Counted from the first letter of the stretch, positions 7,838 to 20,351 are shown. The stretch is DNA of 64,000 nt from Ancylobacter sp. SL191 (GCF_026625645.1 NZ_CP113056.1:2517001-2581000); one strand, 5' to 3'. Made by a program: numbers and translations. Notes: generated from the letters alone by a model not told the origin.

Positions 7838-8791
7838 TCATGCCGGGCTTCCGGTTGTCGCGACGGCCGGATCGGCCGGCTGGCCTTCCGGGTGGGCGGT
7901 GACGCCAAAGCTGCCGCCGCTCATCCGGGCGTGGAGCGCGAGCAGAAGCTCGCTCGCCGGGCGGTCGGTGCGATGGACGAGGAAGCTCCAGGTGCGGCGC
8001 TCGGCCTCGCGGCGGATGATGGCGCGGTGGGTGGCGACGCGGGCTACATAATCCTCGCGCACCGTCTCGGCCCGGCCGATGGTGAGCACGGCGCCGCTTT
8101 CCGGCTCGCGGAACTCAACGCGGCCGGAAAAGGGGAAGGTCTCCTCCGCCGGATCGCAGACCTGCACCACATGGCCATGCGCGCCGGAGGCGGACAGGCC
8201 AGCGAGGCTTTCCACCACCTCGGCCGTCGGGCTCCACAGATCGCCGAGCAGCACCACTTCCGCCAGCGGCGAGGGCGCGAAGGCCGGCGGCAGGCTCTGC
8301 GGCAGGCTGGGGGCGTGGACAAGCGACTCGGCCATCTTCTCCACGATGTTGCGGGTGGCGGACGGGCGCATGACGCCGGGAATGCCGACGCGCTCGCCCC
8401 CGCGCACCAGCAGCTCGGCCAACGCGAAGGCGAGGATCAGCGCACGGTCGCGCTTGGTCTCCCACACCAAAGGCGAGGCGAAGACCATGGAGGTGGAGAG
8501 GTCCGGCCAGATCCACACCGTGTGGGCGGCTTCCCATTCGCGCTCGCGGACATACAGATGGTCGTCGCGCGCCGAGCGGCGCCAGTCGACGCGGGACGAG
8601 GGCTCACCATCCATGAAGCGGCGGTACTGCCAGAAGTTCTCGCCGGTGCCGGCGCGGCGGCGCCCATGCAGCCCATGATAGACGCTGGCGGCGATCTTGC
8701 GCGCCTCCAGCACGAGGCGCGGCATGGCCGCGACCAGACCGGCCGCATCCTGCGCGGCGCTTCTCACGGCGGTGTCGGCGTCGAACTCCAC
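7838..8791 (-). CDS. DUF58 domain protein (MoxR cluster)
   Basis: A 317-residue protein of the DUF58 family, the usual companion of MoxR ATPases. The hallmark segment is GENFWQYRRFMDGEPSSRVD (about residues 49-68) followed by WRRSARDDHLYVREREWE, with the basic patch typical of the family; the following part (WPDLSTSMVFAS) is the degenerate vWA-like strand with a D-x-S-x-S-like MIDAS remnant. No membrane helix is present, so it is probably cytoplasmic or peripheral. It lies 74 bp downstream of moxR and 10 bp upstream of the DUF4159 gene. In related systems DUF58 proteins are thought to present clients to the MoxR chaperone; here that is inference. Confidence 0.9.
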   Translation of the reverse strand: MEFDADTAVRSAAQDAAGLVAAMPRLVLEARKIAASVYHGLHGRRRAGTGENFWQYRRFMDGEPSSRVDWRRSARDDHLYVREREWEAAHTVWIWPDLSTSMVFASPLVWETKRDRALILAFALAELLVRGGERVGIPGVMRPSATRNIVEKMAESLVHAPSLPQSLPPAFAPSPLAEVVLLGDLWSPTAEVVESLAGLSASGAHGHVVQVCDPAEETFPFSGRVEFREPESGAVLTIGRAETVREDYVARVATHRAIIRREAERRTWSFLVHRTDRPASELLLALHARMSGGSFGVTAHPEGQPADPAVATTGSPA

Positions 8792-8865
8792 GCGCTCAAC
8801 TCTCCTTCGCCCGGCTCAACGAGCCGGCAAGTCGGCGGGACGGAGGTCCGCCCCGCAATCACGCC

Positions 8866-9876
<1,011 letters not shown>

Positions 9877-10136
9877 GCCGTGCTCCTTCAAATCCCGGAG
9901 CCAGAGCGTGCGCCCCGGCCCCTTCTCGACCCTACTGCCCGCCGCCGGCTCATGGTGCACTGCAACAAGACTCGATGCAATGTACCCGGCCGGAGGCCGC
10001 GCGGGCCGGGCGCGGGGAACGCGGCCAGCCGTTGCGGACTTTCGCTCAGGGCAGCTTACGCTATCTTGCGACCGCGTCGACTATCGGGCGGGGGATCACG
10101 AAGCCGCGATTACCCCTGTGTGACAGAGAATATTCC

Positions 10137-10769
10137 GTGATTTCAGCATCTTCCGGGCGACTTGACGAATTGGTGCGCGCGGTGGGGACAAGCCCCGGCC
10201 GCCCGCTGCCGCCGGTCGAGCGCTGGAATCCGCCCGATTGTGGCGAGATCGACATCGTGATCGACCGCGAGGGCGTGTGGCACCATGAGGGCCGGCCGAT
10301 CCGCCGCGAGGCGCTGGTGAAGCTGTTCGCCTCCGTTCTCACCCGCGAGGGCGGGCGCCATGTACTGGTGACGCCGGCGGAAAAGCTGGGCATCCGGGTG
10401 GAGGACGCGCCGTTCCTCGCTGTCGACATGGCTGTGGAGGAGGCGGCGGGTGCCGGGCCGGTGCTGGTGTTCCGCACCAATCTCGATGATCTCGTGCGCT
10501 GCGATCGCGAGCATCCGCTGCGTTTCGACGCACAAGCGCGTGGCTCTGGGGGCGCGGGCGACATTCGTCCCTATATCCATGTGCGGCGGGGCCTGTGGGC
10601 CCGGCTCACCCGCGCGGTCTTCCTCGACCTCGCCGAACGGGTGGAGGAGCGCGAGGTCGAGACTGGGGATGGCGCGCGCCGCGCCGTCTATGGTGTCGCC
10701 TCGGGAACCGAGTTCTTCGTGCTCGCCCTGGTGGACGACGCAACAGCCGACGGTGACGCGACGCGATGA
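10137..10769 (+). CDS. DUF1285 domain protein
   Basis: A 210-residue conserved cytoplasmic protein of the DUF1285 family. Family hallmarks are PVERWNPPDCGEIDIVIDRE near residue 22, HHEGRPIRREALVKLFASVL (about 46-65), and VTPAEKLGIRVEDAPFLAVD. Function is unknown. The continuous frame reaches back to 9870, but the upstream part is compositionally unlike the family; I chose the GTG at 10137, preceded by a weak AGAGAA. The stop overlaps the start of the Nudix gene (ATGA), and the chain DUF1285-Nudix-DUF6111-cca, conserved in many alphaproteobacteria, is probably one translationally coupled operon. Confidence 0.85.
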   Translation: MISASSGRLDELVRAVGTSPGRPLPPVERWNPPDCGEIDIVIDREGVWHHEGRPIRREALVKLFASVLTREGGRHVLVTPAEKLGIRVEDAPFLAVDMAVEEAAGAGPVLVFRTNLDDLVRCDREHPLRFDAQARGSGGAGDIRPYIHVRRGLWARLTRAVFLDLAERVEEREVETGDGARRAVYGVASGTEFFVLALVDDATADGDATR

Positions 10770-11467
10770 ACGCCCTGACCGACAGCCTGACCGAGGCGAT
10801 GACCGATGCCTTGCCGACCGCGCTGCGCGAACTGCCGCCGGCTGCGCCGCTGGGGCTGGAGCCTTTCCGCGCCCGCGCCCGGCTGCGGCTCGCCGCGAAG
10901 CCGGACCTCACCGGCGATCCCGCCCGCGGCGACCATGAACTGACCCCGCAATATCGCGGCCTCGTCGAGACGCTGCCGCTGCGCGGGGCGGCGGTGCTGA
11001 TCCCGATTGTCGCGCGGGAGCAGCCGACCGTGCTGCTCACCCTGCGCTCGGCGAACCTGCCGAACCATCCCGGTCAGATCGCCTTTCCCGGCGGCAAGAT
11101 CGACCCGCAGGACGATGGCCCGCTCAGCGCCGCACTGCGCGAGGCGGAGGAGGAGGTGGGGCTGGCGCGTGGGCTCGTCGAACCGCTGGGCTATCTCGAC
11201 CCGTACCTCACCCGCACCGGCTTCCGCATCGTGCCGGTGGTCGGCATCGTCCAGCCGGATTTCGGGCTGACTGTCAATCCCGGCGAGGTGGACGAGGCGT
11301 TCGAGGTGCCGCTCCATTTCCTGATGAATGCCGACAATCACCTTCAGGAGACGCGCGAATCGCAGGGGCTGATGCGCACCTTCCACGCCATGATCTATGA
11401 GCAGCGGCGCATCTGGGGCGTCACCGCCGGCATCCTGCGCAGCCTCTATGAGCGGGTGTATCTCTGA
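10766..11467 (+). CDS. CoA pyrophosphatase, Nudix hydrolase (NudL type)
   Basis: A 233-residue Nudix hydrolase. The Nudix box runs from GGKIDPQDDGPLSAALREAE through EEVGL at about residues 110-134 (G-x5-E-x7-R-E-x2-E-E-x-G-x, with two extra residues typical of the subgroup), binding the divalent metal used for pyrophosphate hydrolysis. The preceding LRSANLPNHPGQIAFPGG matches the UPF0035/NuCoA signature of CoA pyrophosphatases, which split coenzyme A or its oxidised forms into 4'-phosphopantetheine and ADP. The ATG overlaps the DUF1285 stop by four bases and the stop overlaps the next start, giving tight translational coupling. Confidence 0.92.
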   Translation: MNALTDSLTEAMTDALPTALRELPPAAPLGLEPFRARARLRLAAKPDLTGDPARGDHELTPQYRGLVETLPLRGAAVLIPIVAREQPTVLLTLRSANLPNHPGQIAFPGGKIDPQDDGPLSAALREAEEEVGLARGLVEPLGYLDPYLTRTGFRIVPVVGIVQPDFGLTVNPGEVDEAFEVPLHFLMNADNHLQETRESQGLMRTFHAMIYEQRRIWGVTAGILRSLYERVYL

Positions 11468-11727
11468 TGGCGCGCATCATCGGTCAGGTTCTGCTCTTCC
11501 TGCTGCCCTTCCTCGCCTTCGCGCTCTATCTGCGCTACGGCCGGCGGGTGGACAGCATCTTCGCCGGCTGGTCGGTGCGGGCGCTGCTGGTGTGCTCGGG
11601 CCTCGGCATCGTGCTGCTGGCCGGCAGCCTCTATCTGTTCGAGAGCGCCCAGCGTGGGCCGACCACCGGGCGCTATGTGCCGCCGACCTGGCAGGACGGC
11701 GTGCTGATTCCCGGCCATATCGAATGA
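11467..11727 (+). CDS. DUF6111 family small membrane protein
   Basis: An 86-residue protein with two transmembrane helices (about residues 4-20 and 36-54) joined by a short basic loop (RYGRRVD), and a C-terminal tail of about 28 residues containing PTTGRYVPPTWQDGVLIPGH. The conserved tail motif Y-x-P-x-x-x-x-D-G-x-x-x-P-G-x-x-E is what I recognise as DUF6111, a family that in alphaproteobacteria sits between the Nudix hydrolase and the CCA-adding enzyme, exactly as here. It starts in the TGATG overlap with the Nudix stop and ends in an ATGA overlap with cca. Function unknown. Confidence 0.82.
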   Translation: MARIIGQVLLFLLPFLAFALYLRYGRRVDSIFAGWSVRALLVCSGLGIVLLAGSLYLFESAQRGPTTGRYVPPTWQDGVLIPGHIE

Positions 11728-12935
11728 ACCCGCTTACCCAGCACCGGCCAGGGCTCGCCCGCGTGCTCGATGCGCTGAACGGGGAGGGCGAGGAGGCCCG
11801 CATCGTCGGCGGCGCGGTGCGCGACTGGCTGGTCGGGCGCGGCGTGCGCTCGGATGTCGACATCGCCACCACGGCGCTCCCCGGCGAGGTAACGCGACGC
11901 GCCCTTGCGGCCGGGCTGAAGCCGGTGCCGACCGGGATCGAGCACGGCACCATCACCATCGTCGCCGAGGGCGAGCCCTATGAGGTGACAACGCTGCGCG
12001 AGGATGTGGAGACCGACGGACGCCGCGCCCGCGTCGTCTTCGGCCGCGACTGGGCGCATGACGCCGCGCGGCGCGACTTCACCATGAACGCGCTCTACCT
12101 CACCCGCGAGGGCGCGCTGGTCGATCTCGTCGGCGGGGTGGACGACGCGAAGGCCGGACGGGTGCGTTTCATCGGCGAGGCGGACCGGCGCATCCGCGAG
12201 GATTATCTGCGCATCCTCCGCCTGTTCCGCTTTCACGCCGCCTTCGGTCACGGCCCGCTCGACGCCGAGGCGCTGGCGGCGGCGATGCGCAACAGCGCCG
12301 GGCTCGGCCAGCTCTCGCGCGAGCGGGTGCGGACGGAACTGCTCAAGCTGCTGGTCGCCCCCGGCGCGGCGTCGACGCTGGCGGAGATGGATGGCGCGGA
12401 GCTTCTGGCCCCGGTTCTTGGCCGTGCCGGGGATGTCGCGGTGTTCACCCGGCTCTGCGCCATCGAGGCGGGGCTGGGGCTTGCCCCGGATGCGATTCGC
12501 CGGCTCGGCGCGCTGGCGGTGCGCGAGGAAGCGGATGCGCGCGCGCTGCGCGACGGGCTGCGCCTCTCCAATAGCGAGGCCGCGCGGCTTGAAGCGCTCG
12601 CCGGCCCCGCTCCCGCACCGGCCATGTGCGTGAAGGGGCAGAAGGCCTTCATCTACCGCATGGGCCGGGCGACCTATACCGACCGGGCCTTGATCGGCTT
12701 CGCGCGCTCTGGGGCGGGAATAGACGATGAAGGCTGGCGCGAGTTGCTGGCGCTGGCGGCCGGCTGGGACATTCCCGCCTTCCCGCTCAAGGCCGCCGAT
12801 TTCCTCGCGCGCGGCCTGAAGCCCGGCCCGGCGCTCGGCGCCGCGCTCAAGCGTGCCGAGGAAGCGTGGATCGAGGACGGCTTCCCGATGGACCGCGCGG
12901 TGCTGGACGAGATCGTGCGCGAGGCGGTGGGGTAG
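11724..12935 (+). CDS. cca: CCA tRNA nucleotidyltransferase (class II)
   Basis: A 403-residue class II tRNA nucleotidyltransferase, which builds or repairs the 3' CCA end of tRNA from CTP and ATP. The nucleotidyltransferase motif IVGGAVRDWLVGRGVRSDVD (residues about 27-46, G-G-x-V-R-D ... D-x-D) holds the two catalytic aspartates; RRDFTMNALYL (about 113-123) and EDYLRILRLFRFHAAFG are the RRDF-x-x-N and ERxxxExxR-equivalent nucleotide-selection motifs. The C-terminal half is the helical RNA-binding body. The true start is the ATG at 11724, overlapping the DUF6111 stop; the longer frame from 11397 runs through two other genes. Confidence 0.95.
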   Translation: MNPLTQHRPGLARVLDALNGEGEEARIVGGAVRDWLVGRGVRSDVDIATTALPGEVTRRALAAGLKPVPTGIEHGTITIVAEGEPYEVTTLREDVETDGRRARVVFGRDWAHDAARRDFTMNALYLTREGALVDLVGGVDDAKAGRVRFIGEADRRIREDYLRILRLFRFHAAFGHGPLDAEALAAAMRNSAGLGQLSRERVRTELLKLLVAPGAASTLAEMDGAELLAPVLGRAGDVAVFTRLCAIEAGLGLAPDAIRRLGALAVREEADARALRDGLRLSNSEAARLEALAGPAPAPAMCVKGQKAFIYRMGRATYTDRALIGFARSGAGIDDEGWRELLALAAGWDIPAFPLKAADFLARGLKPGPALGAALKRAEEAWIEDGFPMDRAVLDEIVREAVG

Positions 12936-12967
12936 GTCGCGCGTAGAGCGCCGCGCGCCCAACGCGC

Positions 12968-14830
<1,863 letters not shown>

Positions 14831-14955
14831 GGGCCGCCTTCTGCGCCCGTCATGCGGCGCCAGTGTGTCGGCTACGCGGACGTGGCAACGGTGGATGAGG
14901 CGCACACGCGCCTGACACGAAAGCTCTATACTCAGTCACCGTCCGACTGGGGGAT

Positions 14956-15657
14956 ATGCCGATGCAGCCACGCCATCCCGAACATCATCTGCTGAGCCGC
15001 GCCGGCTGGCTGCGCGCCGCTGTTCTGGGGGCCAATGACGGCATCCTGTCCACGGCCAGCCTCATCGTCGGCGTGGCGGCGGCGGATGCCGACCGCAGCG
15101 CGGTACTGATCGCCGGCATTGCCGGCATGGTAGCCGGTGCGATGTCGATGGCGGCGGGCGAATATGTCTCGGTCTCCTCGCAGTCCGACACGGAAGAGGC
15201 GGAGCTGACGCGCGAGCGGGCCGAGCTGGCCGCCGACCCGGAGGGCGAGACGCAGGAACTGGCGGAAATCTACGTGAAGCGCGGCCTCGATCCGGTGCTC
15301 GCCGCCGAGGTGGCGCGGCAGTTCATGGCCGCCGACGCGCTGGAAGCCCATGCCCGCGACGAACTCGGCATGAACGAGATCACCGCCGCCCGCCCGGTGC
15401 AAGCGGCGTTTTCCTCGGCGGCGAGCTTTGCCGTCGGCGCGGCGCTGCCGCTCGCCACAGTGCTCATTGCCCCGCCGGCGTCGCCGCCGGTCACGGTGTC
15501 GGTGGCGGCGCTGGCGTTCCTCGCTTTGCTCGGCGTCGCCGGGGCCAAGGCCGGCGGCTCGGACCCGATGAAAGGCGCCATCCGCGTCACCTTCTGGGGC
15601 GCGCTGGCCATGGGGCTGACCTATGCCATCGGCACGCTGTCCGGGCAGGTTCTGTAA
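14956..15657 (+). CDS. VIT family membrane transporter (probable Fe2+/Mn2+)
   Basis: A 233-residue integral membrane protein of the VIT1/CCC1 family. The first helix region GANDGILSTASLIVGVAAAD (about residues 24-43) and the second MVAGAMSMAAGEYVSVSSQSDTE (about 57-79) carry the family's polar Asp, Met, Gly and Glu residues that line the ion path; a cytoplasmic helix-rich loop (residues about 80-140, LTRERAELAADP) precedes three C-terminal helices. Family members move Fe2+ or Mn2+ by proton antiport. Either ATG at 14956 or at 14962 could start; the GGGGG at 14948-14952 is better spaced for the second. It stands alone, upstream of hemF on the same strand. Confidence 0.9.
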   Translation: MPMQPRHPEHHLLSRAGWLRAAVLGANDGILSTASLIVGVAAADADRSAVLIAGIAGMVAGAMSMAAGEYVSVSSQSDTEEAELTRERAELAADPEGETQELAEIYVKRGLDPVLAAEVARQFMAADALEAHARDELGMNEITAARPVQAAFSSAASFAVGAALPLATVLIAPPASPPVTVSVAALAFLALLGVAGAKAGGSDPMKGAIRVTFWGALAMGLTYAIGTLSGQVL

Positions 15658-15720
15658 GCCTGCCCTTCCGGGCGGCGGCGCGGGGCGCTAGAAGCGGGGG
15701 CGCCGAGAGGGAGCCCGCCC

Positions 15721-16653
15721 ATGTCCGCCCCGAATTCCCGAGATGAAGCCCGCAACGCCGCGGGCACGCCGATCGACCCGGCCCGGATCGCGGCCGACAA
15801 GGCGGCCGCGCGCGGCTGGTTCGAGGAACTGCGCGACCGCATCTGCGCCGCCTTCGAGACGCTGGAAGACGACGCGCCGGCCGATCTCTATCCCGGCGCG
15901 GCCGGGCGCTTCACACGCACGCCCTGGAACCGCACCGACCATAATGGTGCGCCGGGCGGTGGCGGCGTCATGTCGATGATGCATGGCCGGCTGTTCGAGA
16001 AGGTGGGCGTCCACTGCTCCACCGTGTTCGGCGAATTCGCCCCGGAATTCCGCAAGCAGATCCCCGGCGCGGAGGAGAACCCGGCCTTCCACGCCACCGG
16101 CATCTCGCTCATCGCCCACATGCACAACCCGCATGTGCCGGCGGTGCATATGAACACGCGCTTCGTCGTCACCTCCAAGGCGTGGTTCGGCGGCGGGGCG
16201 GACCTTACCCCCGTGCTCGCCGCCCGCCGCACGCAGGACGACCCGGACACGATCGCCTTCCACGCGGCGATGCGCGGGGCCTGCGAGGGGCGGCATGTCG
16301 ACTATGGCCGCTACAAGGAATGGTGCGACGAGTATTTCTACCTGCCGCACCGCAAGGAGCCGCGCGGCATTGGCGGCATCTTCTATGACTGGCTGGATTC
16401 GGGTGACCGGGAGGCGGATTTCCACTTCACCCGCGCCGTGGGCCTTGCCTTCCTCGATGTTTACCCGGCGCTGGTGCGGGCCAACTTCGCCAAGCCTTGG
16501 ACCGAGGCCGAGCGCGAGGAACAGCTCATCCGCCGCGGGCGCTATGTGGAGTTCAACCTGCTCTATGACCGCGGCACGATCTTCGGCCTGAAGACCGGCG
16601 GCAATATCGATTCGATCCTCTCCTCCATGCCGCCGGTGGTGAAGTGGCCGTGA
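15721..16653 (+). CDS. hemF: Oxygen-dependent coproporphyrinogen-III oxidase
   Basis: A 310-residue enzyme that oxidatively decarboxylates coproporphyrinogen III to protoporphyrinogen IX with O2 in heme synthesis. The sequence is full length and collinear with Hem[21 protein letters not shown] (about residues 63-82), [29 protein letters not shown] (the conserved catalytic His-rich strand near 138-155), [13 protein letters not shown], and the C-terminal [20 protein letters not shown] signature. It is preceded by GAGAGGGAG, a good ribosome site. It lies 63 bp after the VIT transporter; an iron link between the two is attractive but only positional. It converges with trmL. Confidence 0.97.
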   Translation: MSAPNSRDEARNAAGTPIDPARIAADKAAARGWFEELRDRICAAFETLEDDAPADLYPGAAGRFTRTPWNRTDHNGAPGGGGVMSMMHGRLFEKVGVHCSTVFGEFAPEFRKQIPGAEENPAFHATGISLIAHMHNPHVPAVHMNTRFVVTSKAWFGGGADLTPVLAARRTQDDPDTIAFHAAMRGACEGRHVDYGRYKEWCDEYFYLPHRKEPRGIGGIFYDWLDSGDREADFHFTRAVGLAFLDVYPALVRANFAKPWTEAEREEQLIRRGRYVEFNLLYDRGTIFGLKTGGNIDSILSSMPPVVKWP

Positions 16654-16673
16654 CGCTTCGCTAGCGGCCGCTG

Positions 16674-17132
16674 TTAGGCGCTACCCACCTGCCGCAGCGC
16701 CTCGCCGAGAATCATCGCGCCGGCCAGCGCCACGTTGATCGAGCGCGCCCCCGCGACCAGCGGGATGACGATTCGCGCATCCGCGCCCTCATGCACCGCC
16801 TCCGGCACGCCCGCGCTCTCGCGGCCGAGCAGCAGCACGTCGTCGCCGGCGAAGGCGAAGGCCGTGTAGGGCAGGGCGCCGCGCGTCGTCGCCAGCACGA
16901 GACGCCGCCCCTCATCCCGGCGCCAGGCCTCGAAGGCGGCAAAGCTCGCATGGCGGCGGATCGTCGCGCGGTCGAGGTAGTCCATCCCCGCCCGGCGAAA
17001 GCCCGCATCCCCCACCGGAAAGCCCGCCGGCTCGATGATGTGCAGCGGCAGGCCGAGGCAGCCGCAGAGCCGCGCCAGCGTGCCGGCGTTCTGGGCGATG
17101 TCGGGCTCGTAGAGGGCGAGGGCGAGCGGCAT
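16674..17132 (-). CDS. trmL: tRNA (cytidine34/uridine34-2'-O)-methyltransferase
   Basis: A 152-residue SPOUT-class methyltransferase, the size of TrmL (YibK), which 2'-O-methylates the wobble nucleotide of tRNA-Leu isoacceptors using SAM. Motif 1 is YEPDIAQNAGTLARLCG (residues about 8-24), motif 2 is LLGRESAGVPEAVHE (about 102-116) and motif 3, which forms the trefoil knot and SAM pocket, is VIPLVAGARSINVALAGAMI. I start at the ATG at 17132, which gives the canonical beginning MPLALALYEPDIAQN; the longer frame adds over 100 unrelated residues. It converges with hemF and is divergent from the petABC operon. Confidence 0.93.
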   Translation of the reverse strand: MPLALALYEPDIAQNAGTLARLCGCLGLPLHIIEPAGFPVGDAGFRRAGMDYLDRATIRRHASFAAFEAWRRDEGRRLVLATTRGALPYTAFAFAGDDVLLLGRESAGVPEAVHEGADARIVIPLVAGARSINVALAGAMILGEALRQVGSA

Positions 17133-17434
17133 GAACGACCTTGTGACGGTGGCGGATGGTGGCCTAGCGCGGGGCGGTGTGGCGATGTCCGTGTGGCGGC
17201 GGTGTTGCAGGGTTGACGCAAGGGGGGCAAAGGCGGGGGGCAGGACGGACTGCCGCACTGCCTTCATCTGGACAAGGAGTTGCCCGGATGCAATTAGAGG
17301 CACTCGAAGGTAAGGTCGACCGTGGGCCATGCTTTCGCGCGCATGTCCCAGGCGCGAGCGGCAGAATTCGGCACTGGGGCGAATGTGTGCGGGATCGCGC
17401 TGCGGTCGCAGGCATAAGGGGAAAGGAAACCATC
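17133..17434. other. Leader/promoter region of petABC
   Basis: No gene is convincing in these 302 bases; the open frame that runs through into petA has no homology-like pattern before the GTG at 17435. The region must hold the divergent promoters of trmL and petABC. A TTGACG hexamer at about 17213 could be a -35 for pet, but no good -10 lies 16-18 bp downstream, so I do not assign it. I see no FNR-like TTGAT-N4-ATCAA box. Confidence 0.4.
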
Positions 17435-17995
17435 GTGGCAACAACTGGTACGGCGGAAACCACGCGCCGCGACTTTCTCTATATAGCGACCGGCGCCATG
17501 GGCGCGGTTGGTGCCGCCGCCCTCGTGTGGCCTTTCGTCTCGCAGCTTCAGCCCGACGCCTCGGTGCTGGCGCTGTCCTCGACCGAGGTGGACCTGACGC
17601 AGATCCAGGAAGGCCAGATCGTCACGGTGAAGTGGCGCGGCAAGCCGGTCTTCGTGTGGAACCGCACGGCCAAGGACATCGAGGAAGGCAAGGCGACCCC
17701 GCTGTCCGCCCTGCTCGACCCGGTGGCGCGCAACGCCAACCTGCCGCTCGACGCCCCCGCGACCGATGAGAACCGCGCCGCCAAGGACAAGGAAAAGTGG
17801 CTGGTCGTCATCGGCATCTGCACGCATCTCGGCTGCGTGCCGATCGGCCATTCGGGTGAGTATGACGGCTTCTTCTGCCCGTGCCACGGCTCCGAATATG
17901 ACAGCGCGGGCCGCGTCCGCCGCGGTCCGGCGCCGGAGAACCTGGCGGTTCCGCCCTACACCTTCGTGTCCGACACGAAGATCTCCATCGGCTGA
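17435..17995 (+). CDS. petA: Ubiquinol-cytochrome c reductase, Rieske iron-sulfur subunit
   Basis: A 186-residue Rieske protein of the cytochrome bc1 complex, passing electrons from ubiquinol to cytochrome c1. It begins with a twin-arginine style uncleaved signal-anchor ([20 protein letters not shown], residues about 8-27). The [2Fe-2S] ligands are in CTHLGC (about 129-134) and CPCHGSEYD (about 149-157), each Cys/His pair intact with the disulfide cysteines. The start is GTG at 17435, preceded by GGGGAAAGGAAAC; the long in-frame extension upstream is noncoding. petB follows after 23 bp and petC after that, so this is the first gene of petABC (fbcFBC). Confidence 0.96.
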   Translation: MATTGTAETTRRDFLYIATGAMGAVGAAALVWPFVSQLQPDASVLALSSTEVDLTQIQEGQIVTVKWRGKPVFVWNRTAKDIEEGKATPLSALLDPVARNANLPLDAPATDENRAAKDKEKWLVVIGICTHLGCVPIGHSGEYDGFFCPCHGSEYDSAGRVRRGPAPENLAVPPYTFVSDTKISIG

Positions 17996-18018
17996 TCCGG
18001 CGTTCAGGGACACACACA

Positions 18019-19293
18019 ATGAGCGGACACTCCACATTCGAGCCGAAGAATCCGGCGCTCAAGTGGTTCGAGGCCCGGCTGCCCCTGGTCGGCCTGATGC
18101 ACTCGTCCTTCGTGGCCTACCCCACGCCGCGCAACCTCAATTACTGGTGGACCTTCGGCGGCATCCTGTCGCTGATGCTGGTCTGCCAGATCCTCTCGGG
18201 CGTGGTGCTGGTGATGCACTACACCCCGCATGTGCTGTTCGCCTTCGACTCGGTCGAGCACATCATGCGTGACGTCAGCTATGGCTGGCTGATCCGCTAC
18301 ATCCACGCCAATGGCGCGTCGATGTTCTTCATCGCGGTGTACATCCACATGTTCCGCGGCCTCTATTACGGGTCTTACAAGGCCCCGCGCGAGGTGCTGT
18401 GGATCCTCGGCTGCATCATCTACCTGCTGATGATGGCGACCGCCTTCATGGGCTATGTGCTGCCGTGGGGCCAGATGAGCTTCTGGGGCGCCACCGTCAT
18501 CACCAACCTGTTCTCGGCCTTCCCGGTGGTCGGCCCGACCATCGTCGAGTGGCTGTGGGGCGGCTTCGCGGTCGACAACCCGACGCTGAACCGCTTCTTC
18601 TCGCTGCACTATCTGCTGCCCTTCATGATCGCGGGTGTCGTCATCCTGCACGTCTGGGCGCTGCATGTGGCGGGCCAGAACAACCCGACCGGCGTCGAGC
18701 CGCAGAGCCCGAAGGACACGGTGCCCTTCACGCCCTACGCGACCGTCAAGGACGCGCTCGGCATGGTGGTGTTCCTGATCTTCTTCTCGTGGTTCCTGTT
18801 CTACATCCCCAACTATCTGGGTCACGCGGACAACTACATCCCGGCCAACCCGCTGGTGACGCCGGCGCATATCGTGCCCGAATGGTACTACCTGCCGTTC
18901 TACGCCATGCTGCGCGCGGTGCCGGACAAGCTCGGCGGCGTGCTCACCATGTTCGGCGCGATCGCGGTGCTGTTCTTCGTGCCGTGGCTCGACACCTCCA
19001 AGGTGCGCTCGGGTGCCTACCGCCCGCTGTTCAAGCAGTTCTTCTGGATCTGGGTGGCGGTGTGCATCGGTCTCGGCTGGCTGGGCTCGAAGCCCGCGGA
19101 AGGCGGCTACGTCATTGCCGGCCGCATCCTCACCATCTGGTACTTCGCGCACTTCCTGATCATCCTTCCGCTGCTCGGCCTGTTCGAGAAGCCGAAGGCG
19201 GTGCCGGCCTCCATCACCGAGGCGGTGCTGGGCAAGTCCAAGGGCGGTGCGCCCGTCGCGGCGGGCGCGGCTGCGCCACAGACCAAGGGTTGA
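18019..19293 (+). CDS. petB: Cytochrome b subunit of the bc1 complex
   Basis: A 424-residue eight-helix cytochrome b. The two heme-ligating His pairs are in helix B ([20 protein letters not shown], about residues 93-112, with H at both ends of the HxxxH-like spacing) and helix D ([20 protein letters not shown], about 197-216). The Qo-site signature [12 protein letters not shown] is near residue 290. The C-terminal helices are complete. The protein carries ubiquinol oxidation and quinone reduction across the inner membrane. In Bradyrhizobium cytochromes b and c1 are one fused fbcH gene, split after translation; here they are separate, with petC starting 10 bp after the stop. Confidence 0.97.
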   Translation: MSGHSTFEPKNPALKWFEARLPLVGLMHSSFVAYPTPRNLNYWWTFGGILSLMLVCQILSGVVLVMHYTPHVLFAFDSVEHIMRDVSYGWLIRYIHANGASMFFIAVYIHMFRGLYYGSYKAPREVLWILGCIIYLLMMATAFMGYVLPWGQMSFWGATVITNLFSAFPVVGPTIVEWLWGGFAVDNPTLNRFFSLHYLLPFMIAGVVILHVWALHVAGQNNPTGVEPQSPKDTVPFTPYATVKDALGMVVFLIFFSWFLFYIPNYLGHADNYIPANPLVTPAHIVPEWYYLPFYAMLRAVPDKLGGVLTMFGAIAVLFFVPWLDTSKVRSGAYRPLFKQFFWIWVAVCIGLGWLGSKPAEGGYVIAGRILTIWYFAHFLIILPLLGLFEKPKAVPASITEAVLGKSKGGAPVAAGAAAPQTKG

Positions 19294-19303
19294 TCGGAAC
19301 ATC

Positions 19304-20161
19304 ATGAGCACCACCATGTCCTTCCGTTCCGCTCTCCTCCGTCCGCTCGCCGCCGGCGCCCTGCTGCTGGGTATCGGTCTCGCCCCGGCGCTCGCCGCCG
19401 AGGGCGCGCCCAAGCCGCCCCGCGAGGACTGGACCTTCGCTGGTCCGTTCGGTCACTTCGACCGGGCGCAGCTCCAGCGCGGCTTCCAGGTGTTCCGCGA
19501 GGTCTGCTCGTCCTGCCATTCGGCCCACCTCTTCGCCTTCCGCAACCTTGCCCAGCCGGGCGGGCCGGAATTCAGCGAGGCGCAGGCCAAGGCGGTGGCC
19601 GAGTCCTATCAGGTGCAGGACGGTCCGAACGACGCCGGCGACATGTTCGAGCGCCCCGGTCGCCTGTCGGACCGCTGGCCCTCGCCCTTCCCGAACGAGC
19701 AGGCCGCGCGCGCCTCGAACGGCGGCGCCTACCCCCCGGACTTCTCGACACTCGCCAAGGCCCGCACCTATGAGGTCGGCTTTCCCGGCTTCCTGATCGA
19801 CATTCTGCGTCAGTATCAGGAGAACGGCGTCGACTACATCCACGCGCTCCTCGTCGGCTACACCGAGCCGCCGGAAGGCTTCACCGTGCCGGAAGGCGCC
19901 CATTACAACGCCTATTTCCCCGGCCACGCCATCAAGATGCCGCAGCCGATCTCCGATGGTCAGGTGACCTATTCGGATGGCTCGCCCGAGACCGTCGACC
20001 AGTACTCGCGCGACGTGACGGCCTTCATGATGTGGATGGCCGAACCCAAGCTCGAGCAGCGCAAGCGCCTCGGCTTCCAGGTGATGATCTTCCTCATCAT
20101 CTTCGCCGGCCTGCTCTACTTCACCAAGAAGAAGGTCTGGAAGGCCGTGCACAACCACTAG
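19304..20161 (+). CDS. petC: Cytochrome c1
   Basis: A 285-residue cytochrome c1. A Sec signal peptide (residues about 1-29, cleavage after ALA-A) exports the heme domain to the periplasm; CSSCH at about residues 65-69 binds heme c covalently; the axial Met is expected in the later segment GHAIKMPQPISDG near 208-220; and a single C-terminal helix (VMIFLIIFAGLLYFT) anchors it, with a basic KKKVWKAVHNH end on the cytoplasmic side. I use the ATG at 19304, right after petB, rather than the frame start inside petB. A strong terminator follows the stop. Confidence 0.96.
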   Translation: MSTTMSFRSALLRPLAAGALLLGIGLAPALAAEGAPKPPREDWTFAGPFGHFDRAQLQRGFQVFREVCSSCHSAHLFAFRNLAQPGGPEFSEAQAKAVAESYQVQDGPNDAGDMFERPGRLSDRWPSPFPNEQAARASNGGAYPPDFSTLAKARTYEVGFPGFLIDILRQYQENGVDYIHALLVGYTEPPEGFTVPEGAHYNAYFPGHAIKMPQPISDGQVTYSDGSPETVDQYSRDVTAFMMWMAEPKLEQRKRLGFQVMIFLIIFAGLLYFTKKKVWKAVHNH

Positions 20162-20186
20162 GCCATGCCGCCATCGACCCCAGGAC

Positions 20187-20211
20187 AAGGGCCCCGTCAG
20201 GGGCCCTTTTT
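20187..20211 (+). terminator. Rho-independent terminator of petABC
   Basis: AAGGGCCCC (20187-20195) and GGGGCCCTT (20200-20208) form a perfect nine-pair stem with a GTCA loop, followed by TTTTC. It lies 26 bp after the petC stop and is the textbook shape of an intrinsic terminator. Confidence 0.93.
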
Positions 20212-20351
20212 CATTCGGGGATCGGATTGGCGGAGGAGCCGGCGTGGGTAAGGGTTCAATGGCGCTGACGTCGCCGGCGCGTCACCGCAAGGCGCTGGCG
20301 TTTCAGGATGAAGGGTGCCGCCATCGCGCCGCACACTTCCCGCACGATCGA

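Noticed and set aside
5746..7902. A 718-codon plus-strand frame opposite the DUF4159 gene
   Set aside because: Gly/Ala/Arg/Gln/His-rich shadow of a real minus-strand gene with recognisable membrane and DUF4159 segments.
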